Shown here: positions 7,889 to 16,134 of the stretch, one piece after another
Layout of the letters: each line of letters opens with the position of its first letter
Numbering within the stretch: position 1 is the stretch's first letter
NCBI GenBank assembly: GCA_036171675.1
Contig: JAVHRO010000061.1
Location: 1-46,743, forward strand
Length of the DNA: 46,743 bases
Reading direction: 5' to 3'
Origin: Vicingus sp036171675
GTDB taxonomy: Bacteria; Bacteroidota; Bacteroidia; Flavobacteriales_E; Vicingaceae
Translations under genes and position numbers: made by a program
Notes under the pieces: model-generated
Told to the model about the DNA's origin: nothing
The model's database searches: none
What the model saw: the letters and a program-made list of their open reading frames with translations, nothing else

Positions 7889-8755
7889 ATGTCAAAAATA
7901 GGTCATAAAATATACATTTCTATTTTAATTGCCATCACCTTTATCGTTTTGGTTTACTTAGTCTATAAAGGAATGTCGTATTATCAAACAAGCATTGAAC
8001 AACGATTTTTCCATCCCGATTACAAATCACTTAAACCAAGTGGTTCTTTTGGTCATGGATTAGGAATAATTGGAACCTTGCTCATCATTATTGGGGTGGC
8101 ATCTTATATGCTCCGTAAACGAGTTAAAGCATTTTCTAGACTTGGTTATTTAAAACATTGGCTTGAATTTCATATTTTTTTATGTACCGTTGGGCCCATA
8201 ATGGTGCTTTTTCATACCTCATTTAAATTTGGAGGGGTTGTTTCTATTAGCTTTTGGAGTATGGTAGCGGTTTTTTTAAGCGGCATAGTTGGTCGATTTA
8301 TCTACATTCAAATACCTAGAACTATTGAAGGAAGAGAGCTTACCTTGGCTGAAGTAAAAAATTTAAAGGCCGATGTTAATACTATTTTAAATAAAGAACA
8401 TTTTGATGAACATAGTTTTAGCGAAATAGTGGAGTTGACTAAAAAGAAAGTCGAAGTCATTCATGGTAATTTCTTTACCAACTTTTTTAAAAATTATTTC
8501 GACGATAAAAGGGCTTTACAAAAAGTCAAAATAATTCTAAACAACGCCCATATTTCAAAGCAATACTATAAAGAAATAATTTCCTTACTAAAAAACGAGA
8601 TTTCCTTAAACCGAAAAATTGAACGTTTAACAACCATGAAAAACATGCTTAAATATTGGCATGTAATTCATTTACCGTTTGCTGTAATTATGTTTATTAT
8701 CATGGTAGTACACGTAATAATTACCATTTTGTTTGGTTATAGATGGATATTTTAA
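7889..8755 (+). CDS. Di-heme cytochrome b-type inner-membrane protein
   Basis: A 288-aa protein with about five membrane helices (roughly 8-28, 52-74, 88-110, 115-137, 258-284) and a soluble, Lys/Glu-rich insert at about 145-250. Two helices each carry His-x13-His: His95/His109 in helix 3 and His261/His275 in helix 5. That arrangement is the classic ligand set for two stacked b hemes in a four-helix bundle. The same four His occur at the same spacings in the protein at 35899-36471. It is the first clear gene of the cytochrome operon and ends 3 nt before the Fe-S/flavin protein gene. Likely role: moving electrons across the inner membrane between quinol or a cytoplasmic donor and the periplasmic multiheme cytochromes. 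Direction of flow cannot be read from sequence. Confidence 0.75.
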   Translation: MSKIGHKIYISILIAITFIVLVYLVYKGMSYYQTSIEQRFFHPDYKSLKPSGSFGHGLGIIGTLLIIIGVASYMLRKRVKAFSRLGYLKHWLEFHIFLCTVGPIMVLFHTSFKFGGVVSISFWSMVAVFLSGIVGRFIYIQIPRTIEGRELTLAEVKNLKADVNTILNKEHFDEHSFSEIVELTKKKVEVIHGNFFTNFFKNYFDDKRALQKVKIILNNAHISKQYYKEIISLLKNEISLNRKIERLTTMKNMLKYWHVIHLPFAVIMFIIMVVHVIITILFGYRWIF

Positions 8756-8758
8756 TTT

Positions 8759-10087
8759 ATGGAAGTAATTATAGAAAATATTGTTATTTATTCCGTTGTA
8801 TTTCTGCTATGTGTAGTAGCCATTGTTATCTATTTAAAAAATTTAAAAAAAGGTTCGAAAATAGTTGATGAAAAAATTAAAATAGCAAAGGAAGAGGGTT
8901 TGTACGAACCAGTGTCGCTCCACCCATACATTGATGGAAATTGTATTAAAACTGGAGCCTGTATTTCTGCTTGTCCCGAACATGATGTGTTAGGAATAAG
9001 AAATGGCAAAGCCACAACCATTAATGCCTCCAGATGCATAGGTCATGGTGCTTGTTTTCATGCTTGCCCAACCGAAGCCATCTCGTTAAGAATTGGAACT
9101 GAAAAAAGAGGCATTGATTTACCACACGTTAATCAAAATTTTGAGACCAATGTACCCGGTATTTTTATAGCGGGCGAATTGGGAGGGATGGGCTTAATAA
9201 AAAATTCGGTTGAACAAGGAAGACAAGCCGTAGAAAATATTGCAAAATCAATCGACAAAAAACACAATGCCAATTACGATTTGGTTATTGTTGGAGCTGG
9301 TCCCGCAGGAATTTCTGCTTCACTTACCGCAAAATTACTTCAACTAAATGCCATAATTCTTGAACAAGATTCGCTAGGAGGAACCATTTACACCTTTCCT
9401 AGGTCTAAAATAGTAATGACTTCACCAATGGATTTACCACTTTATGGTAAGGTAAAATTGTATGAAACTAGTAAAACTGAGTTATTGGACTTATGGCATT
9501 CCGTTATTCAAAAAAATAATATTACAATTAAAGAAAATTCAAAAGTTGAATCCATCATTCCAGTAGATTCTAATTTTAAAATTATCACCTTAAACGGAGA
9601 AGAATATTCTACAAAAAAAATATTATTAGCCATAGGACGACGAGGTACTCCCAGAAAGCTAAATATTCCTGGAGAAATTTCTGAAAAAGTAGCTTATCGA
9701 CTACTAGAACCTGAAATGATTTCTGGTAAAAAAATTATGATTGTAGGTGGTGGCGATTCTGCAATTGAATCAGCCTTACTTTTGGCTAGTCAAAACGAAG
9801 TCATCCTCTCATATCGTGGCGAAACATTTAATCGAATAAAACCGACCAACAATGCCAAAATAGTTGCTGCAATTGCTGATAAAATTATTGATGTGAGATT
9901 TAACACTACTCCTTTAACTATAAATAAAGAAGATGTTATTGTAAAAAACACTTTAACCAATGAAGAAATGGTTATTGAAAACGACTTGGTTTATATTTTT
10001 GCAGGTGGAGAACTTCCTACTCAATTTTTACAAAAAGCTGGAATTAACATTACGAAGAAATTTGGGGAAACCATTTTAAAACACTAA
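8759..10087 (+). CDS. Membrane-anchored Fe-S/FAD/NAD(P)-dependent oxidoreductase, permuted
   Basis: A 442-aa protein. Order of parts: an N-terminal membrane helix (about 7-26); two ferredoxin-like motifs, C62-x5-C68-x3-C72-P and C93-x5-C99-x3-C103-P; a segment TNVPGIFIAGELGG (130-143) with EQGRQAVENI; a FAD-binding Rossmann motif VIVGAGPAGISA (176-187); and a second nucleotide motif MIVGGGDSAIESA near residue 330. The TNVPGIFIAGE-type segment normally forms the C-terminal FAD-contacting end of thioredoxin reductase-like proteins. Here it precedes the Rossmann fold, and the protein stops right after GETILKH, where the segment would usually follow. Both Fe-S motifs lack the usual second Cys (Thr65 and His96 instead). 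Probable role: exchanging electrons between NAD(P)H or ferredoxin and the co-encoded cytochrome b. It has no CxxC disulfide redox pair. Confidence 0.78.
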   Translation: MEVIIENIVIYSVVFLLCVVAIVIYLKNLKKGSKIVDEKIKIAKEEGLYEPVSLHPYIDGNCIKTGACISACPEHDVLGIRNGKATTINASRCIGHGACFHACPTEAISLRIGTEKRGIDLPHVNQNFETNVPGIFIAGELGGMGLIKNSVEQGRQAVENIAKSIDKKHNANYDLVIVGAGPAGISASLTAKLLQLNAIILEQDSLGGTIYTFPRSKIVMTSPMDLPLYGKVKLYETSKTELLDLWHSVIQKNNITIKENSKVESIIPVDSNFKIITLNGEEYSTKKILLAIGRRGTPRKLNIPGEISEKVAYRLLEPEMISGKKIMIVGGGDSAIESALLLASQNEVILSYRGETFNRIKPTNNAKIVAAIADKIIDVRFNTTPLTINKEDVIVKNTLTNEEMVIENDLVYIFAGGELPTQFLQKAGINITKKFGETILKH

Positions 10088-10093
10088 TCGAAA

Positions 10094-11683
10094 ATGAAGC
10101 TTATAAAAATAATCGTGGTGGTTTTTGCACTAATCTTTATTGGCAGCAAATGTTATGCTCAAATTTCACCTGGTGAATTATCAAACGGACATAGTAAATT
10201 AGAAGGTGTTTCAAATTGCACCCAATGCCATGATTTAGGAAATAAAGTAACTAACAATAAATGCCTTACTTGCCATAAAGAATTAAATCAACAGGTTTCT
10301 AAATTGAAAGGATTCCATTCGTCTAAAGAAGTGAAAGGCAAAGAATGTGTTTTTTGTCATAACGACCATCATGGACGAAATTTTGAAATAATTAAATGGG
10401 ACAAGACAAAATTTAACCATGAATTGACAGGTTATGCACTTAAAAATGCGCATGCTAAGAAAAAGTGTGTGGATTGTCACACTCAAAAATACATTACTAA
10501 CCCTAAATTAAAATTAAATAAATCGACGTATCTGGGTTTGAAATCGAGTTGTGTATCATGCCATGAAGATGTGCACCAAAAAACATTGTCAGAGCAATGT
10601 AATAATTGCCACAACGATACTAAATTTAAACCTGCCTCAAAATTCAATCATAACAATGCTAAGTATAAATTGGTAGGAAAACATCAAAAAGTTGATTGCC
10701 TAAAATGCCACAAGGAAGAAGATAGAAACGGTAAAAAGTTTCAAGTTTTTACCAGTTTAAAATTTGAGAAATGTACCGATTGCCACACCGACGTTCATAA
10801 CAATCAATTTGGTCAAAATTGTTTGCAATGCCATAGCATGGAATCCTTTTTAACTTTAAAAAACCAACATAGTTTCGACCATAATAAAACCAACTATAAA
10901 CTTGAAGAAAAACACCTTACCGTTGATTGTAAGTCGTGTCATAAGGGAAAATACACTGAACCTCTAAAATATGGAAAATGTGTAGACTGTCATAAAGACT
11001 ATCACGATAATCAATTTGCAAAAAATGGAATTTCGCCTGATTGTTCTACTTGCCACGACTTAAAAGGTTTTAAAAAATTTTCTTACACCATTGATCAACA
11101 CAACCAAACCGAATTTCCACTAAATGGAGCTCACAATGCCACACCTTGTTTTGAATGTCATAAAAAAACAGAAAAATGGGCTTTCCGTCAAATTGGTAAA
11201 AAATGTGTCGATTGCCATAGCGATTTACACAAAGATTTTATAAATCCTAAATACTACCCTCAAAGCACTTGCAAAACATGTCATAATGAAAATAGCTGGA
11301 AAGAAATTGCTTTTGACCATAATAAAACAAACTTTCCTCTATTAGGGGTTCATAAAGTACAAACCTGTAGAAAGTGTCATTTTACTGAAAATGAAGATAA
11401 ATCCTTTGTACAAAAATTTTCAAACTTGGGTGTTGAATGTAAAACATGTCATAAAGATATTCATATGAACCAATTTGATAAAAATGGCGTGAGCGACTGT
11501 AAAATGTGCCATGAATTTGAAAATTGGAAAGCTTCAAAATTTGACCATAACTCCACTAATTTTAAATTAATTGATAAACACGCAAATGTGTCATGTGTTA
11601 AGTGTCATAAACCAACCTCAGAAAACAACAATACGTATATAAAATATAAAATACAAACAACATGCGAATCCTGTCACTCATAA
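10094..11683 (+). CDS. Secreted multiheme c-type cytochrome, 20 CxxCH motifs
   Basis: A 529-aa periplasmic or exported protein with signal peptide IIVVVFALIFIGSKCYAQ and 20 CxxCH heme-attachment motifs spread over the whole mature length, about one per 25 residues. Repeated units combine FDHNKTNYKL- or FPLxGxH-like stretches with a CxxCH and a VDCHxDxH-like motif, as in Doubled-CXXCH cytochrome families. No CxxCK or recognisable catalytic domain is present, which favours an electron wire over an enzyme such as nitrite reductase. The last heme motif, CESCHS, ends the protein, and its codons overlap the start of the next cytochrome gene. The gene starts 6 nt after the oxidoreductase gene. Each heme count is read directly; attachment requires the cell's cytochrome c maturation machinery, not seen in this window. 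Confidence 0.9.
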   Translation: MKLIKIIVVVFALIFIGSKCYAQISPGELSNGHSKLEGVSNCTQCHDLGNKVTNNKCLTCHKELNQQVSKLKGFHSSKEVKGKECVFCHNDHHGRNFEIIKWDKTKFNHELTGYALKNAHAKKKCVDCHTQKYITNPKLKLNKSTYLGLKSSCVSCHEDVHQKTLSEQCNNCHNDTKFKPASKFNHNNAKYKLVGKHQKVDCLKCHKEEDRNGKKFQVFTSLKFEKCTDCHTDVHNNQFGQNCLQCHSMESFLTLKNQHSFDHNKTNYKLEEKHLTVDCKSCHKGKYTEPLKYGKCVDCHKDYHDNQFAKNGISPDCSTCHDLKGFKKFSYTIDQHNQTEFPLNGAHNATPCFECHKKTEKWAFRQIGKKCVDCHSDLHKDFINPKYYPQSTCKTCHNENSWKEIAFDHNKTNFPLLGVHKVQTCRKCHFTENEDKSFVQKFSNLGVECKTCHKDIHMNQFDKNGVSDCKMCHEFENWKASKFDHNSTNFKLIDKHANVSCVKCHKPTSENNNTYIKYKIQTTCESCHS

Positions 11684-12717
11684 TTATTACTGTAGTCGTT
11701 TTTTATGTTGGATTATTCTCTGCATCATCCAATGTGAGAATTTACAAAAAAAATGTTGATTCGCCACATGGCAAAGCGTTTAACATTAGTTGTAGCACTT
11801 GCCATAGTGCAAAGAGTTGGAAAATAGATCCAGAAATATATTCATTTAACCATTCCAATACCAAGATGCCTTTGGTAGGTCAACATAAATCTATTGATTG
11901 TAAGAGTTGTCATTCTTCACTTGTTTTTTCTGACGAAAAATCTAAAAATGAATGTGTAAGCTGCCATTCGGATTTGCACCAACAAACCGTAGGAAATTTC
12001 TGCGATAAGTGTCACTCTCCAAGCTCATGGATTGTTAACGATATTAAATCAATTCATCAACAAAGTAGATTTCCATTACTGGGAGTTCATACCATGACCG
12101 AGTGTCAAAAATGCCATAGTTCAGAGTCACTTCATCAATATAATGTTCTTGGTGTTGAATGTATTGATTGCCACCGCGATAATTACTTTTCAACCACTAA
12201 CCCCAATCATAATCTAGCCAATTTTTCAACCGAATGTACGGAGTGCCATTATATTTTCGCCTACGAGTGGAGCGGTACTGGTTTTAATCATAGTATATTT
12301 CCTCTAACTCAAGGTCACGCAAATGTTGATTGTGCAAAATGCCATGTTAACAATAACTATACAAATACCAGTACCGAATGTGTCTCATGTCATTTATCAG
12401 ATTATAATGGAGCAACAAACCCTGTTCATACCAGTGGCTGCTATCCAAAAAATTGTGCCACTTGTCATACTACAAGTCCTGGTTGGAGCCCTGTAAATTT
12501 CCAACACGATAATTATTTTCCAATAAGTTCAGGAAATCATAGTGGAATTTCTTGTGTTGAATGTCATACCGACCCTAATAATTGTGAAGCATTTAGCTGT
12601 ATTGACTGTCATGAACACAATCAATCCAGCATGGATAATGAACATGAAGGTGAAAGTGGCTATTCATTTAACAGCGCAGCATGTTTAAATTGTCATCCAC
12701 AAGGAAACAAACATTAA
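11662..12717 (+). CDS. Membrane-anchored multiheme c-type cytochrome, 13 CxxCH motifs
   Basis: A 351-aa protein with an N-terminal hydrophobic helix (LSLIIITVVVFYVGLF), either a signal anchor or an uncleaved signal, followed by 13 CxxCH motifs. It shares unit features with the 20-heme neighbour, such as FNHSNTKMPLVGQHKSIDC, FPLLGVH and CVSCHSDLH. It ends CLNCHPQGNKH. The ATG at 11662 overlaps the end of the preceding gene by 22 nt in another frame; I keep it because it begins an immediate signal sequence and no better start lies downstream before the first heme. Likely a periplasmic relay between the inner-membrane cytochrome b and the 20-heme protein or the outer-membrane barrel. The C-terminal half has extra acidic and His residues. 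Confidence 0.88.
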   Translation: MRILSLIIITVVVFYVGLFSASSNVRIYKKNVDSPHGKAFNISCSTCHSAKSWKIDPEIYSFNHSNTKMPLVGQHKSIDCKSCHSSLVFSDEKSKNECVSCHSDLHQQTVGNFCDKCHSPSSWIVNDIKSIHQQSRFPLLGVHTMTECQKCHSSESLHQYNVLGVECIDCHRDNYFSTTNPNHNLANFSTECTECHYIFAYEWSGTGFNHSIFPLTQGHANVDCAKCHVNNNYTNTSTECVSCHLSDYNGATNPVHTSGCYPKNCATCHTTSPGWSPVNFQHDNYFPISSGNHSGISCVECHTDPNNCEAFSCIDCHEHNQSSMDNEHEGESGYSFNSAACLNCHPQGNKH

Positions 12718-12724
12718 AACAACC

Positions 12725-14326
12725 ATGAAATCGGTATTTATAATAGGCTTATTTTTGTTATGTGTATTGGGCTTAACAGCTCAAAACACATTGGAAAATA
12801 CCGAAGGGACTATTTCATTTATTAGTTCACAAAATGTGTACATTAAATTTAAATCGACCGAAGGTTTATTAATTGGTGATACGCTATTTGTTTCTTTAAA
12901 CAATCAATTAGTTCCTGCTATAGTTGTAAATAATTTATCTTCAACTTCAATTGTTGGAAGTTCAATATCGTTAATAAATTTTGAATTAGACGATCAAATA
13001 ATTGCAATGCGCAGAGTGAAATCAAAAACAACAGAAAATTCAAAACCCTTAAACAAAGACACCTTAATTACTGTCATCGATACATCCATAGTAACTCAAG
13101 AAAGTCCAACAAAAAAAAATTTACAAGAGATAAGCGGTAGAATTGGTATTTCGAGTTTTTCTAACTTCTCAAACACACCTGTAAGTCCTTCTTTAGTAAT
13201 CAATTATTCATTATCACTAACGGCATCAAAAATTAAAAACTCCAACTTTTCTTTTGAAAACAACATTGTTTTTAGGCAAGAAAATATAAATTGGAAAACC
13301 ACTAAAGCAAGAACATCGGATGGATTAAAAATTTACAATCTTTCTATAAAATATAACTTTTCTAAAAACTCATTTATGCTTTTAGGAAGAAAAAGCAATT
13401 CAAAAATTTCAAGCCTTGGCTCATTAGATGGTTTACAATTAGAAAAATCGTTTGGAAATGTTTTTGTTGGAGCTTTTGCTGGTGCTAGACCAGATTATTA
13501 CAACTACAATTTTAATTTTAATTTACTACAATATGGAGCATATTTTGGTCATGCCATAAAAATACCCACAGGTTCTATGCAAAATGTAGTTGCTTTAGTT
13601 GAACAAACCAATAAATCCAAAACTGATCGCAGATTTTTAAGTTTTCAACACAATAATACACTAATCAAAAACATTAGTATTTTTTATTCACTTGAACTAG
13701 ACCTTTACAAAGTGATTAATGAAACACAACAAAATGCGATTAGTTTAACCAATAATTATTTTTCAATTCGTTACCAACCCAATAAAAGGTTAACACTTTC
13801 GGGTAGTTACGACTCACGAAAAAATATTATATATTACGAAACCGAAAAGAGCTACTTAAATAACCTTATTACTTCTGAAGCACGACAAGGAATTGGGGCA
13901 CAAGTAAATTATAAAATTGCGAAAAACTTGTTAATCGGAGTTAAAGGTGGTACACATTTTCAGCAGAGCAACTCACGAAAAGCTAATAATGCTTACGGAT
14001 TTATAACCTATAACAACATGTTAAAATCATCAATATCTGCCACTTTTTCAACCACTATTTTAGAAACAAAATATTTGCGGGGGGATGTGTATAAGCTTAA
14101 TTTATCACGTGGATTTAATGATGGTAAAACATTTATAAATTTGGGATATAGTTATGTTAACTATCAAGTATTTAAAGCTGAATACCCATTATTGCAACAT
14201 ATTGTTGAAGCCAATATCTCACAGGTATTTAAACACAACATCTATCTTTCCTTAAACTTCGAATCAAATTTTGAAAATATTAATCACTATTATCGTGCTT
14301 ATGCTAGCATTAGTAAACGATTTTAA
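12725..14326 (+). CDS. Outer-membrane beta-barrel protein of the cytochrome operon
   Basis: A 533-aa protein with a signal peptide ending LGLTAQ. Residues ~24-100 form a small beta-rich domain (GTISFISSQNVYIKFKS, LLIGDTLFV, DDQIIAMRRVKS). A polar linker (about 100-140) follows, then a region of about 390 residues with alternating beta-strands, many Tyr/Asn and turn residues. The final residue is Phe after YYRAYASISKR, a typical barrel end signal. It lies 7 nt after the 13-heme gene. No CxxC such as that in MtrB is present and I see no sequence resemblance to MtrB or PioB. It is the plausible outer-membrane sheath or channel for the cytochromes. That role is inferred from context. Confidence 0.68.
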   Translation: MKSVFIIGLFLLCVLGLTAQNTLENTEGTISFISSQNVYIKFKSTEGLLIGDTLFVSLNNQLVPAIVVNNLSSTSIVGSSISLINFELDDQIIAMRRVKSKTTENSKPLNKDTLITVIDTSIVTQESPTKKNLQEISGRIGISSFSNFSNTPVSPSLVINYSLSLTASKIKNSNFSFENNIVFRQENINWKTTKARTSDGLKIYNLSIKYNFSKNSFMLLGRKSNSKISSLGSLDGLQLEKSFGNVFVGAFAGARPDYYNYNFNFNLLQYGAYFGHAIKIPTGSMQNVVALVEQTNKSKTDRRFLSFQHNNTLIKNISIFYSLELDLYKVINETQQNAISLTNNYFSIRYQPNKRLTLSGSYDSRKNIIYYETEKSYLNNLITSEARQGIGAQVNYKIAKNLLIGVKGGTHFQQSNSRKANNAYGFITYNNMLKSSISATFSTTILETKYLRGDVYKLNLSRGFNDGKTFINLGYSYVNYQVFKAEYPLLQHIVEANISQVFKHNIYLSLNFESNFENINHYYRAYASISKRF

Positions 14327-14359
14327 TCCTTGTTCATTAACCCTTTAACAAAAAATATA

Positions 14360-15070
14360 ATGAAAAATATTGCAATTATTTTAACTCTAATAAGCATCTT
14401 GATAGCATGCAATTCGAACGAAAAGTACGGTCCAGTTGCATCTAGTGCTGAAAATCATGCTGTTATTGTTGAAGAAGTATTACAAACTACTCAATACACC
14501 TATTTAAAAGTAAAAGAAGGTGATTTTTCTACCTGGTTAGCAGTACTCAAAATGCAAGCCAACGTGGGTGAAAAATATTATTATAAAGATGGGTTAACGA
14601 TGACTAATTTTAAGAGTAAGGAGTTAAATCGTGTTTTTGATAGCGTATTGTTTCTTGACTATGTATCTACCACTCCTATAAACAATCAGTCAAAGGATAG
14701 CATAAATATGGCTCAACCTGTTTCTACCGGCTCAACAATTTTACTCGATAAAAAAGAAATTAACATAGAACATAACGCCAAGGATTTAACCATCGCATTG
14801 TTATTTGAAAACAAATCGAAATATGTAGGGAAATCAATCCAACTCAAAGGTCAAGTAACTAAGTTTAGTCCTGGAATAATGGATAAAAATTGGATTCATT
14901 TGCAAGATGGTACTGAATTTTCAGGGAATTTTGACTTAACAGTTACCACGCTTGAAAATGTAAATGTAGGTGATATCATAACCTTAAAAGGCACTATTGC
15001 TTTAGATAAGGATTTTGGTTATGGTTATTTTTATGATGTAATTATGGAAGATGCTTCCGTTATGAAATAA
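14360..15070 (+). CDS. Lipoprotein with C-terminal OB-fold-like domain
   Basis: A 236-aa lipoprotein. I start it at the ATG at 14360, not the in-frame TTG at 14330, because the signal sequence MKNIAIILTLISILIAC with lipobox LIAC begins there. Residues ~25-110 form a small beta-rich module (TYLKVKEGDFSTWLAVLKM). Residues ~145-236 resemble an OB-fold of the tRNA_anti/YgiW type: GKSIQLKGQVTKFSPGIMDKNWIHLQDG, then NVGDIITLKGTIALDKDFGYGY. Such OB-folds occur in periplasmic proteins associated with cytochromes. It is the last gene of the electron-transfer operon, 33 nt after the barrel gene. No heme motif is present. A role as an assembly factor or structural adaptor is only a guess. Confidence 0.72.
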   Translation: MKNIAIILTLISILIACNSNEKYGPVASSAENHAVIVEEVLQTTQYTYLKVKEGDFSTWLAVLKMQANVGEKYYYKDGLTMTNFKSKELNRVFDSVLFLDYVSTTPINNQSKDSINMAQPVSTGSTILLDKKEINIEHNAKDLTIALLFENKSKYVGKSIQLKGQVTKFSPGIMDKNWIHLQDGTEFSGNFDLTVTTLENVNVGDIITLKGTIALDKDFGYGYFYDVIMEDASVMK

Positions 15071-15104
15071 GCGAGAATAATAGGTCGAAATTTCGTTTAT
15101 TTTA
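15065..15104 (+). terminator. Possible terminator of the cytochrome operon
   Basis: A 10-position stem with one G-U pair (15065-15074 with 15093-15102) overlaps the stop codon of the OB-fold lipoprotein gene and encloses an 18-nt loop; a short T-rich stretch follows. It is AU-rich and weaker than the terminators at either end of the window. Confidence 0.35.
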
Positions 15105-15173
15105 TTCATACAAATTAACACAAAGCCGTTCATAACTACCTCAATTTTGATGAGTTATAAATTGTAGTCGTCG

Positions 15174-15181
15174 TATATTTG
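15174..15181 (+). promoter_or_regulatory. Possible -7 element for the transglutaminase-like gene
   Basis: TATATTTG matches TAnnTTTG exactly, and TTTG at 15146-15149 lies 24 nt upstream, slightly long for a -33 partner. The element is so close to the start codon (15185 or 15188) that the transcript would be leaderless or nearly so. This either weakens the call or indicates leaderless expression. Confidence 0.3.
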
Positions 15182-15184
15182 AAT

Positions 15185-16024
15185 ATGATGAAAAGCGAAT
15201 TGCACGCACTAATTAGCTTACTCGACGACCCTGACGACAACATCTACCATGAAATTAAAAGTAAAATAATTTCGTATGGTGACGATGTTATACCTCATTT
15301 AGAAAATGCTTGGGAGACCTCTTTTAACCAACTTTTACAAGAACGAATTGAAGAAATCATCCATTTCTTGCAATTTAACACCATAAAAAAAGGCTTTGAA
15401 ATTTGGAAAAATTCTGACAAAAAGAACTTGTTGGAAGGTGCTATTATTTTAGCAAAATATCAATACCCCGATTTAAATGATAAAGTTATTACAGACTACA
15501 TCCAAAAGCTTACACAAGAAGTTTGGATAGAATTAAACGACAATCTTACTGCTTTGGAGGTGGTAAAAGTAGTAAATAAAGTGGTTTTTGAAATACATGG
15601 ATTTACAGGTAATACCAAAAGTATTAATTCACCTCAAAATTCATACATAAATAACGTACTAGAATCAAAAAAAGGTAACCCTATTTCGCTTAGTATTATT
15701 TATCTTTCCATATGCAGAAACCTAAAAATCCCTGTTTATGGTGTTAACGTTCCCGCTCATTTTATCTTAGCTTATTCCGAACAATTAAACGATGTGTTAT
15801 TTTACCTAAACGTATTTAACAAAGGTTCTGTTTTTTTCAAAAAAGATATTGATCAGTTTTTAGAACAACTAAAAACTACACCTAAAAAAGAATATTACAT
15901 TCCATGTAACAATACTACCATAATTAAGAGATTAATTCAACATCTTATATATACTTATGATAGCTTAGGTTATCTTGATAAAAAAGATGAATTGACAGAA
16001 TTATTAAACATCTTAGAAAAATAA
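15185..16024 (+). CDS. SirB1-type transglutaminase-like protein
   Basis: A 279-aa cytoplasmic protein of the SirB1/transglutaminase-like family. The N-terminal third is helical with an armadillo-like repeat (SLLDDPDDNIYHEIKSKI, GDDVIPHLENAWE). The family core follows: ALEVVKVVNKVVFEIHGFTG, then NSYINNVLESKKGNPISLSIIYLSIC and VPAHFILAY. The Cys of a true transglutaminase triad is not at its usual position in the GNPISLS segment, as is normal for SirB1 proteins, which have no known enzymatic activity. Starts at 15185 or 15188 (adjacent ATGs) are both possible; the upstream in-frame TTG at 15179 is unlikely. The biochemical role of the family is not established. Confidence 0.8.
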   Translation: MMKSELHALISLLDDPDDNIYHEIKSKIISYGDDVIPHLENAWETSFNQLLQERIEEIIHFLQFNTIKKGFEIWKNSDKKNLLEGAIILAKYQYPDLNDKVITDYIQKLTQEVWIELNDNLTALEVVKVVNKVVFEIHGFTGNTKSINSPQNSYINNVLESKKGNPISLSIIYLSICRNLKIPVYGVNVPAHFILAYSEQLNDVLFYLNVFNKGSVFFKKDIDQFLEQLKTTPKKEYYIPCNNTTIIKRLIQHLIYTYDSLGYLDKKDELTELLNILEK

Positions 16025-16029
16025 TAAGG

Positions 16030-16128
16030 TTAACCCTTAGAGCATTTGGGCTTAGTTTTCATTATAAAAGTGTCATTTCAAGTTTTTTGGAAAGAAAAAG
16101 ACCAAATTTATATCAAATGCACCACGAG
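16030..16128 (-). repeat. Dispersed compound repeat, copy A (short form)
   Basis: In reverse complement this matches the two ends of copies B (43129-43324) and C (45275-45573): a left end around TCGTGGTGCATTTGATA and a right end around AAATGACACTTTT followed by AAGCCCAAATG. The internal segment of about 100-200 nt that B and C carry between the left end and CTTTTTCTTT is missing. It fills the gap between the convergent transglutaminase-like and protease genes. Confidence 0.7.
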
Positions 16129-16134
16129 TTACGT

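Noticed and set aside
10094..12717. The idea that the multiheme proteins are a nitrite or hydroxylamine reductase
   Set aside because: There is no CxxCK heme or catalytic domain; all motifs are plain CxxCH in repeating units, and no nitrogen-cycle genes are near.
7889..14326. Assignment of the operon as MtrCAB
   Set aside because: I see no MtrA/MtrB/MtrC sequence features: the barrel lacks the MtrB CxxC, and heme counts and protein lengths differ. Similarity is only in the kinds of part.
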